A stretch of DNA of 10,598 bases. Origin: an uncultured Bacilli bacterium. GTDB lineage: Bacteria; Bacillota_I; Bacilli_A; RF39; UBA660. The notes below the pieces were generated by a model. It was not told the DNA's origin. It did not search any database and saw only the letters and a list, made by a program, of their open reading frames with translations. Made by a program: the position numbers and the translations under genes. Shown in pieces: positions 6,152 to 10,598 of this stretch; the first letter of the stretch is position 1, and each line of letters opens with the position of its first letter. The DNA is taken from positions 1 through 10,598 of the forward strand of contig CAKOZV010000026.1 of assembly GCA_934131695.1 (NCBI GenBank), read 5' to 3'.

Positions 6152-8161
6152 TTATCCTCTTCTTTTCTTTTCATATCTTAAGTCTTTTACAAGATTAAGT
6201 ACTACAAATACTAAACATATTGAAATAACAATAATTAAGTTTTTACTTAATAAGCTTCCTTCAATTGTCATTAGTGATTCTCTTAATAAACCAATTGTAT
6301 AAGTCATTGGTAATAATGGATGTAAAAATCTAAATGATTTAGTTACTGTCTCAATTGGGAATGTTCCTCCTGCAGCAGCAAGTTGTAAAACAAGTAGAAT
6401 TAAAGCAATAAACTTACCAACATCTTTAAAGTTTAGAATTAAGAATTCAATAAGAGCTACAAAAGTATTAGCAATTAATACTATTGAAAAATAATAAAGT
6501 GGAATAGATGTAATTTCAAAATCTAATAATATTTGTAATAAGAAGGCTAAAATGATACCAGCCATAGTTCCAAGTACATGATAATATAATGTTCTTTTTA
6601 AGTGATTTGGATTATCAATAGATAATTTTTCAAATCTATTTTCTTTATCAAAATATAAGATAATATATAGCATTAAAGCTCCTACCCATAAAGCAATAGA
6701 AATAAAGAATGGTGAGAAAGCTGTTCCATATGATGGTACTTCATTAACTATCTTTTTATCTACTTTAACGACATTTTCACTATATTTACTTATATCTTTT
6801 AATGGGGATACCTCTTCTTCTGTTGCATCTTTCTTACTCTTAACTTGATTCTTAGCATCTTTAACACTATTATCTAGTGTTATTAAACCATTATTTAAAG
6901 TCTTAGAACCAGATGATAAAGTTAATAAACCATTTTTAATAGTAGTAGAATTAGTTAGTAATTTATTAACTCCTTGATTAAGCGTATCATTACCCTCTTT
7001 TAATTTATCACTACCTACTTTAGCACTATTTATAGCAGTTTGTAAGGCCTCTATTGAACTAGGTAAGGTCGCAAGTGATGATGTTTTCTCATTTAACTCG
7101 TTTAAGCCAGCATTTATCTTGTTATTACCATCTACTATAGCATCACTACCATAACTAATAGTTTCAAAACTATTAAGTCCTTTCTCATTCTTAGTTAGTA
7201 AGGCAACACTTGTCTTATATAAGTTAGTCATATCTCCAGTTGTATCACCAAGACACCTTTCTCTTCCTTCACAACTACTACTTAGCATACTAACGATAGT
7301 ATTAGCAGCATTATTTGCATAAGTTGCTATTTTTTTACTACCTTCTACATAGCCACTAAGACTAGCAGTAAGATTGTTTGATCCAAGTGTCAAGTTAGCA
7401 ATACTAATTGTTAATATTGGAGCGCTCATCTTTAACTCATCTAGTTTTGATGTTTCTACACTTAACTTATTTAATCCTTTATTTAGTTCATTAAAGTTAG
7501 TAGTAAAGGTATTTGATCCTTCACTTACTTGTTCTAAGCCTTGATGAAACTCTTGATAACCATTTGCTAAAGTATCGGTTCCATCACTAACACTTTTACT
7601 ACCATCAACTAACTTATCAGTACCATCACTTAACTGACTAAACCCATCTACTACGGTATCTAGTGAACTTGGTACTTTCTCTAAACTACTAGCAAGACCT
7701 GCTATTATTGTAGCATTAGCTGTATTATCTAGATTAGCTTCTACAGTAGTTACTACCTTATCAATTATTTGACTTGCTAAATAATTAGTCTTTTGATTTG
7801 GTGAATAAGTAATTGTGGGATGTTTTTTCTTACTACTACTAGCACTTTCTAAACTACTAGTAAAATCTTTTGGAATAGTTATTACAGCATAATACTTTTG
7901 ATTAGTAAGTCCATCACTTGCTTTATCTTCATCTACTACACTTAATTTTAAAGTGTTTTTTTCTTTTAAGCTATTAACTAACTCCTTACCTTTTTCCCCT
8001 TCATCTTCATTTACAATAGCAACAGGTAAATTATCAAGATTACCTTTTCCATATGGATTCCAATATGCTTTTAGATAAAAGAAACTATACATAAAAGGAA
8101 TTATTAATACTGCTAATAAAATAACATAATTAAATAAACTTTTTTTCTTTTTATCTTTCAT
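6152..8161 (-). CDS. YhgE/Pip-family membrane protein
   Basis: This 669-aa protein has the YhgE/Pip layout: a basic N-terminus and first membrane helix (about 9-30), then the VAIVNEDEG motif (47-55). A long extracytoplasmic region follows (about 31-480) with Gly/Leu-rich heptad-like repeats such as LSDGTDKLVDGSKSVSDGTDTL. Clustered C-terminal membrane helices (about 482-503, 527-547, 553-576, 582-600, 640-657) contain the family signature QLAAAGGTFPIETVTKSFRFLHPLLPMTYTIGLLRE (593-628). Two cysteines (297, 303) in the ectodomain could form a small disulphide loop. The family includes the Lactococcus phage infection protein Pip and is related to ABC-2-type permeases. Here it probably acts in envelope function or export under control of the adjacent TetR regulator, whose stop lies one base upstream. 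The RBS GAGGGGG lies within the end of the regulator gene, so translation is probably coupled. The substrate is unknown. Confidence 0.88.
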   Translation of the reverse strand: MKDKKKKSLFNYVILLAVLIIPFMYSFFYLKAYWNPYGKGNLDNLPVAIVNEDEGEKGKELVNSLKEKNTLKLSVVDEDKASDGLTNQKYYAVITIPKDFTSSLESASSSKKKHPTITYSPNQKTNYLASQIIDKVVTTVEANLDNTANATIIAGLASSLEKVPSSLDTVVDGFSQLSDGTDKLVDGSKSVSDGTDTLANGYQEFHQGLEQVSEGSNTFTTNFNELNKGLNKLSVETSKLDELKMSAPILTISIANLTLGSNNLTASLSGYVEGSKKIATYANNAANTIVSMLSSSCEGRERCLGDTTGDMTNLYKTSVALLTKNEKGLNSFETISYGSDAIVDGNNKINAGLNELNEKTSSLATLPSSIEALQTAINSAKVGSDKLKEGNDTLNQGVNKLLTNSTTIKNGLLTLSSGSKTLNNGLITLDNSVKDAKNQVKSKKDATEEEVSPLKDISKYSENVVKVDKKIVNEVPSYGTAFSPFFISIALWVGALMLYIILYFDKENRFEKLSIDNPNHLKRTLYYHVLGTMAGIILAFLLQILLDFEITSIPLYYFSIVLIANTFVALIEFLILNFKDVGKFIALILLVLQLAAAGGTFPIETVTKSFRFLHPLLPMTYTIGLLRESLMTIEGSLLSKNLIIVISICLVFVVLNLVKDLRYEKKRRG

Positions 8162-8162
8162 T

Positions 8163-8714
8163 TTATTTTTCCCCCTCTACAAATAAACCATCTTTTAAGA
8201 TAGTAGTTATTTCTTTAACTACCCGATCCTCATCTAACTTTTCATCATATTCAAAGAAAATAGAAAAACATACTTTATAAATAATGAATGCCGCTAAATG
8301 ACTATCACACTTTTTTATTTCTTTCTTAGAAATAGCTATATTAATCTTTTCTTCCAAATAGTTTATTACCGCTTCATCATACTGACTTATGAAGTTTGTA
8401 TTACCACTAATATCTTTCATAATGGTTCTAATGAAATCACTATTCTTTCTAAAAATTAATATTTCTTTTAGTCCCTTTGTTATTCTTTCTGAAAAAGATT
8501 TCTTTTCTTTTAAGTTTTCTTCAAAAACTTCTGTCATTTTCTCCAATTCTTCTTTGATAAAATATTCAAACAATTCTTCTTTATCATGAAAATAATTATA
8601 AATTGTTTTTTTAGTAACCCCTGCTTTAATAGCTATCTCTTCCATTGATACTTTTTTATATCCATAATCTGTAAATAAGCTTCTAGCAGCATTTACTATA
8701 TCATCCTTTTTCAT
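8163..8714 (-). CDS. TetR/AcrR-family transcriptional regulator
   Basis: I place the start at ATG 8712-8714 (MKKDDIVNAARSLF..., 183 aa), with GAGGCG about 7 nt upstream. A GTG at 8727-8729 in the same frame overlaps that RBS and would add five basic residues, so it is unlikely. Residues 1-45 form a typical TetR helix-turn-helix (ARSLFTDYGYKKVSMEEIAIKAGVTKKTIYNYFHDKEELF). The rest is an all-helical ligand-binding and dimerisation domain ending FVEGEK. It forms an operon with the YhgE/Pip gene. A palindrome over its own transcription start suggests autorepression and control of the membrane protein. The inducer cannot be told from sequence. Confidence 0.9.
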   Translation of the reverse strand: MKKDDIVNAARSLFTDYGYKKVSMEEIAIKAGVTKKTIYNYFHDKEELFEYFIKEELEKMTEVFEENLKEKKSFSERITKGLKEILIFRKNSDFIRTIMKDISGNTNFISQYDEAVINYLEEKINIAISKKEIKKCDSHLAAFIIYKVCFSIFFEYDEKLDEDRVVKEITTILKDGLFVEGEK

Positions 8715-8737
8715 CTTATTTCGCCTCACTACACCAA

Positions 8738-8757
8738 TATACCAATTTGGTATACCA
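8738..8757. promoter_or_regulatory. Palindromic operator, probably for the TetR regulator
   Basis: A perfect inverted repeat with 8-bp arms around one base (TATACCAA-T-TTGGTATA, 8738-8754) overlaps a second perfect palindrome TGGTATACCA (8748-8757). It lies just downstream of the -10 box and covers the expected transcription start, the usual place for a TetR-family operator. The assignment to this regulator is inferred from position. Confidence 0.75.
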
Positions 8758-8761
8758 GTAT

Positions 8762-8790
8762 ATTTTATTCATAAACTGAATAAATGTCAA
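8762..8790 (-). promoter_or_regulatory. Promoter of the tetR-yhgE operon
   Basis: On the minus strand TTGACA (8785-8790) and TAAAAT (8762-8767) are separated by exactly 17 bp. This is a near-consensus sigma-A promoter reading into the regulator gene, with the operator palindrome immediately downstream. Confidence 0.85.
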
Positions 8791-8830
8791 TACTTTTTTC
8801 TTAAAACACTTTATTTTTTTTATATTATTA

Positions 8831-8839
8831 TGCTATAAT
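8831..8839 (+). promoter_or_regulatory. Extended -10 promoter of tRNA-Leu
   Basis: TGCTATAAT is a perfect extended -10 (TGnTATAAT) ending 8 nt before the first base of the tRNA. The region 17 bp upstream (TTATTT, 8811-8816) is a poor -35, which fits an extended -10 promoter. Confidence 0.7.
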
Positions 8840-8847
8840 CTATTCAT

Positions 8848-8936
8848 GCACATGTGGCGAAATTGGTAGACGCGGCAGACTCAAAATCTGCAGAAGTTAA
8901 TTCTTCGTATGGGTTCGATTCCCTTCATGTGCACCA
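8848..8936 (+). tRNA. tRNA-Leu (anticodon CAA)
   Basis: The class II tRNA is 89 nt including encoded CCA. The acceptor stem GCACATG (8848-8854) pairs perfectly with CATGTGC (8926-8932), followed by discriminator A and CCA. The D-loop contains GGTAG. The anticodon stem GCAGA/TCTGC (8875-8879 and 8887-8891) encloses loop CTCAAAA, giving anticodon CAA at 8882-8884, which reads UUG. A long variable arm (GAAG/CTTC) is typical of tRNA-Leu. The T arm has TTCGATT, with one apparent T-T mismatch in its stem (ATGGG/CCCTT). Confidence 0.95.
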
Positions 8937-8947
8937 GTGGTGAATTT

Positions 8948-8964
8948 GTTCAAATCATTTGAAC
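8948..8964. other. Perfect AT-rich hairpin after tRNA-Leu
   Basis: GTTCAAA-tca-TTTGAAC is a 7-bp stem with a 3-nt loop located 11 nt after the tRNA. No strong T-tract follows, so it may help 3' processing or be a weak first terminator. Confidence 0.5.
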
Positions 8965-8977
8965 TTTAAATACATTT

Positions 8978-9004
8978 TCAGTCTGAAATATGACTGATTT
9001 TTTT
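8978..9004 (+). terminator. Intrinsic terminator of tRNA-Leu
   Basis: The 6-bp stem TCAGTC/GACTGA (8978-8983 and 8992-8997) with an 8-nt loop is followed directly by seven T residues (8998-9004). It is on the plus strand 41 nt after the tRNA. Confidence 0.7.
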
Positions 9005-9469
9005 GTAATAAAAATTCCAGGTGATGTTCCATCTTTTGAAGAACAAGAAGTTTTAGATGAAAGTTTAATAACATTAAAATCAATATTTACACTTGGTGAA
9101 ATTTATTGTCATAACAGTTTAGATAAATATGGAATACCGTATCATAATAAGAAATTAAACTTTAATGGCTATGATTATATTTCTATTTGTACTGATAATC
9201 CATCGAATGATGAATTTACAAGTAATAATTTTGGACTTGATTAATCATTTTATCGCTATGTTAAACCTAAAATTGCAATAAAATTTAAATCATCTATTAT
9301 TGAAAAATGCGTTTTTAGGAAAGAACCTTATAGGTATTTACCAATTGAAAGACAAATATGTAGATTTATAGATATTTCCAACTTTTATAGAGTATTAGTA
9401 GGTTTAGAGGATTTAAAAGATACAGAAATATATGAAATTTCTAAAATATGTAATTCTTATGGCATATAG
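8990..9469 (+). pseudogene. Hypothetical gene broken by an in-frame TAA
   Basis: One frame encodes 84 residues (MTDFFVIKIPGDVPSFEEQ...NNFGLD), then TAA at 9242-9244, then 74 further residues in the same frame (SFYRYVKPKIAIKFKSSII...KICNSYGI) ending in TAG at 9467-9469. The second part has no start codon or RBS of its own near the break, and both parts look like one globular, Tyr/Ile-rich protein of about 159 aa. The only upstream ATG (8990) has no RBS and lies in the terminator hairpin, just after an in-frame TGA, so the true N-terminus is probably lost too. I do not recognise the family. It is most likely a decayed accessory gene next to the tRNA. Confidence 0.6.
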
Positions 9470-9471
9470 TT

Positions 9472-9582
9472 ATGACATTTAAAGAAGCAGAATATTTATA
9501 TGAAAAGCAAAATGTATTATGTAAAAGTTGTACATGTCCACTACAATCGCACCAGATTGATAGGAATACTAAAATTTTATGA
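9472..9582 (+). CDS. Hypothetical 36-aa reading frame with C-x-x-C-x-C
   Basis: ATG 9472-9474 starts 2 nt after the stop of the broken gene and gives MTFKEAEYLYEKQNVLCKSCTCPLQSHQ...KIL, ending in TGA at 9580-9582. The motif CKSCTC could bind metal, but there is no RBS and the frame is too short to judge. It may be the remnant of a larger gene or the coupled tail of the preceding one. I do not recognise it. Confidence 0.25.
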   Translation: MTFKEAEYLYEKQNVLCKSCTCPLQSHQIDRNTKIL

Positions 9583-9592
9583 CAAGTTGAAC

Positions 9593-9621
9593 TTGACAAT
9601 AGTGAGTAAATACACTAGAAT
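9593..9621 (+). promoter_or_regulatory. Strong promoter for the small membrane-protein gene
   Basis: TTGACA (9593-9598) and TAGAAT (9616-9621) are separated by 17 bp. An AAAGGAGG RBS follows at 9635-9642, 8 nt from the ATG, giving a short leader of about 25 nt. Confidence 0.8.
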
Positions 9622-9650
9622 AACAACCAACTAAAAAGGAGGAATCTATT

Positions 9651-9881
9651 ATGGAGTTTTTAATTTTATGGTTAGGAACAAGCATTGCAAGTTTTGGTAT
9701 GGAAATAGCAAATGAATTGAGAATGTTTAAAGATACTGCAGATGCTGGATATAAAATTGATGTAAAAAGACTATCAGAGTTAGGAAAACAATTAAATCCA
9801 AATGCAACAAAGACTACGCTTATATCAATGTTAATACCAATATTTAATGTAATGCAAGTATTCCAAAGAACAATACAATAA
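9651..9881 (+). CDS. Small membrane protein (76 aa), N-terminal part of a possibly frameshifted gene
   Basis: MEFLILWLGTSIASFGMEIANEL at the N-terminus is a hydrophobic helix without a clear cleavage site. A short polar middle (KDTADAGYKIDVKRLSELGKQLNPNATK) leads to a second hydrophobic segment, TTLISMLIPIFNVMQVF (about 55-71). It would therefore be a two-span membrane protein with a hairpin topology. A consensus promoter and RBS indicate good expression. The frame stops at TAA (9879-9881), while the next frame continues immediately with YNNVRPMILDQL..., which reads like the natural cytosolic continuation. I think the original gene was one protein of about 265 aa. I do not recognise a named family. 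Confidence 0.65.
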   Translation: MEFLILWLGTSIASFGMEIANELRMFKDTADAGYKIDVKRLSELGKQLNPNATKTTLISMLIPIFNVMQVFQRTIQ

Positions 9882-9891
9882 TGTTAGACCA

Positions 9892-10455
9892 ATGATTCTA
9901 GATCAATTAAGTATAATTGATTCCTTAGAAGAAATGTCTGAAATCGAAAAAGCAGAATATTTAAAAAATCCAACAGGATTAAATGCTTTAATTGTACCAT
10001 TAAAAACAGAAATAAGATTGTCAAAAGCAACCACAATTGTAATCAATGATGATAATGAACATAGTGAGATTTATTATGAAATGGGTAAATCATTAGATGA
10101 TATTACTATTTTAAAAGTTAGTGGTTCAGTATCTAACTTAACTGTTGAAGAACAAAAGAAAAAGGTAATTGAAGCATGGAAAACAGTTGTTAAAGAAGGA
10201 AAGAAAAAATATGGAAATACAGAAACATTTATTAATACCTTAAAAAGTAATAAAAGTATAAATTTAGGTGATAGTAAAGAAGACGACAAAAAAGATGAAG
10301 AAACTACAACTACTTTGCCAATACCACAAGAATTAAGCATTAGTGAGCAAAAACAAACATTAGAAAGCTTAAAAAGTGAATTATTAATGGAAAAGGAAGT
10401 AGTACAATCTGTTCAAACAGATAAAGGTCCAACATTATCAAAAAGGAAAAAGTAG
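9892..10455 (+). CDS. Cytosolic hypothetical protein (187 aa), probably the C-terminal part of the preceding gene
   Basis: The frame starts at ATG 9892-9894, 10 nt after the previous stop, without a ribosome binding site; it is actually open from 9853. Residues 1-115 (ILDQLSIIDSLEEMSEIEKAEYLKNPTGLNALIVPLKTE... through KKVIEAWKTVVKEGKKKYGNTE) look like a mixed alpha/beta domain. Residues 118-187 are charged low-complexity sequence (GDSKEDDKKDEETTTTLPIPQE) followed by a probable short coiled coil (ISEQKQTLESLKSELLMEKEVVQSV) and a basic KRKK end. The missing RBS and the open frame upstream argue for a frameshift from the 76-aa membrane segment, either natural decay, a sequencing error or +1 recoding. 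The function is unknown. Confidence 0.6.
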   Translation: MILDQLSIIDSLEEMSEIEKAEYLKNPTGLNALIVPLKTEIRLSKATTIVINDDNEHSEIYYEMGKSLDDITILKVSGSVSNLTVEEQKKKVIEAWKTVVKEGKKKYGNTETFINTLKSNKSINLGDSKEDDKKDEETTTTLPIPQELSISEQKQTLESLKSELLMEKEVVQSVQTDKGPTLSKRKK

Positions 10456-10504
10456 CATAAATGATGTGAACCCCATTTAGTAGACATCATAAAAAAGCAG
10501 TATA

Positions 10505-10597
10505 TTAAAAAGAGAAAACTATTTTTCTCTTTTTCTTAATTTTTGACTTTAATCTTGTGGTGTTATAAAATAATATCCATTCTTCTACAAGTTGAAT
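10505..10597 (-). pseudogene. IS3-type transposase (OrfB) C-terminal fragment
   Basis: Reading from the right edge on the minus strand gives IQLVEEWILFYNTTRLKSKI and then KKKRKIVFSF-stop, with TAA at 10505-10507. The E-x-W-I-x-F-Y-N-x-x-R-x-x-x-K pattern matches the end of IS3-family OrfB (DDE integrase) proteins, where a P-x-E-Y/F segment normally follows. That segment is absent here and replaced by basic sequence, so the 3' end is probably degenerate. The rest lies beyond the window. Confidence 0.45.
10507..10534. terminator. Bidirectional intrinsic terminator
   Basis: AGAGAAAA (10511-10518) pairs with TTTTCTCT (10523-10530) and the stem extends by AAAA/TTTT. A T-run follows on either strand. 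It would end plus-strand transcription from the membrane-protein gene and minus-strand transcription from the IS fragment. Confidence 0.6.
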
Positions 10598-10598
10598 A

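Larger units (their letters stand above)
10467..10598 (-). mobile_element. IS3-family element fragment (terminal end plus transposase 3' end)
   Basis: The plus-strand string TGAACCCCATTTAGTAGACA (10467-10486) resembles IS3/IS150-group terminal inverted repeats, which typically carry GACCCC...AGTTAGACA. Inside it, on the minus strand, is a transposase-like C-terminus. The element would extend beyond the right edge. Flanking ATGATGT/ACATCAT forms a 7-bp inverted repeat at this end. No full element is visible, so this is a resemblance, not proof. Confidence 0.45.

Noticed and set aside
8389..8589. Plus-strand hydrophobic open frame opposite tetR
   Set aside because: It is a shadow of the regulator gene, with Phe/Ser-rich composition typical of the reverse of Lys/Glu-rich sequence.
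8712..8729. GTG start for the TetR regulator at 8729
   Set aside because: The GTG overlaps the ribosome binding site of the ATG at 8714, and the helix-turn-helix begins normally from that ATG.
9549..9555. Attachment-site duplicate of the tRNA-Leu 3' end
   Set aside because: Only 7 identical bases (GCACCAG), which is expected by chance at this scale.
10074..10340. Minus-strand 88-codon frame opposite the 187-aa protein
   Set aside because: It is Ser/Leu/Phe-rich antisense to a Lys/Glu-rich frame, with no RBS.
10461..10490. ATGATGT...ACATCAT hairpin as an intrinsic terminator
   Set aside because: The stem is only 7 bp with a 16-nt loop and no T-tract on the plus strand; it fits better as an insertion-sequence end.
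1..10598. Mycoplasma-type code (UGA as Trp)
   Set aside because: Tryptophan is TGG in thyX, yhgE and the repeat genes, and no long frame contains an internal TGA.

Overview
The window is very AT-rich. It has Bacillota-type ribosome binding sites (AAAGGAGG), sigma-A-like promoters (TTGACA/TATAAT) and T-tract intrinsic terminators. Tryptophan is TGG in the long genes and no long gene contains an in-frame TGA, so I see no sign of the Mycoplasma code. The likely source is a low-GC member of the Bacilli, possibly an uncultured Erysipelotrichia- or RF39-like gut lineage. That taxonomic guess is inference from composition and gene families.

Left half (1-6113, all minus strand). One promoter (6086-6113) appears to drive an operon that starts with a double-length flavin-dependent thymidylate synthase homologue (ThyX, 470 aa). 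Behind it lies a tandemly amplified two-gene module: a 462-491+ aa protein built around perfectly phased 29-residue helical repeats, then a 92-aa acidic partner whose start overlaps the end of the long gene. Two complete modules and the first 390 codons of a third long gene are present; the third runs off the left edge. The two complete long proteins differ by exactly one 29-aa unit (6 versus 7). The third carries a perfect 261-bp duplication of three units. A relic of the thyX 3' end lies between modules and shows how the tandem duplication arose. Spacing of Pro-x-Leu motifs in the N-terminal, repeat and C-terminal parts resembles mTERF-type solenoids, so the best hypothesis is a modular, length-variable solenoid array with a small helper. 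This is the candidate undescribed system.

Centre (6116-8790, minus strand). A TetR-family regulator and a YhgE/Pip-family membrane protein form a two-gene operon. It has a consensus promoter, a palindromic operator over the transcription start, and an intrinsic terminator just before the thyX promoter.

Right part (8831-10598). A plus-strand tRNA-Leu(CAA) gene with an extended -10 promoter is followed by a terminator and then by accessory or decaying DNA. This includes a hypothetical gene split by an in-frame TAA, a 36-codon reading frame, and a well-expressed-looking small membrane protein whose cytosolic half continues in another frame. At the right edge are the end and the transposase C-terminus of an IS3-like element.
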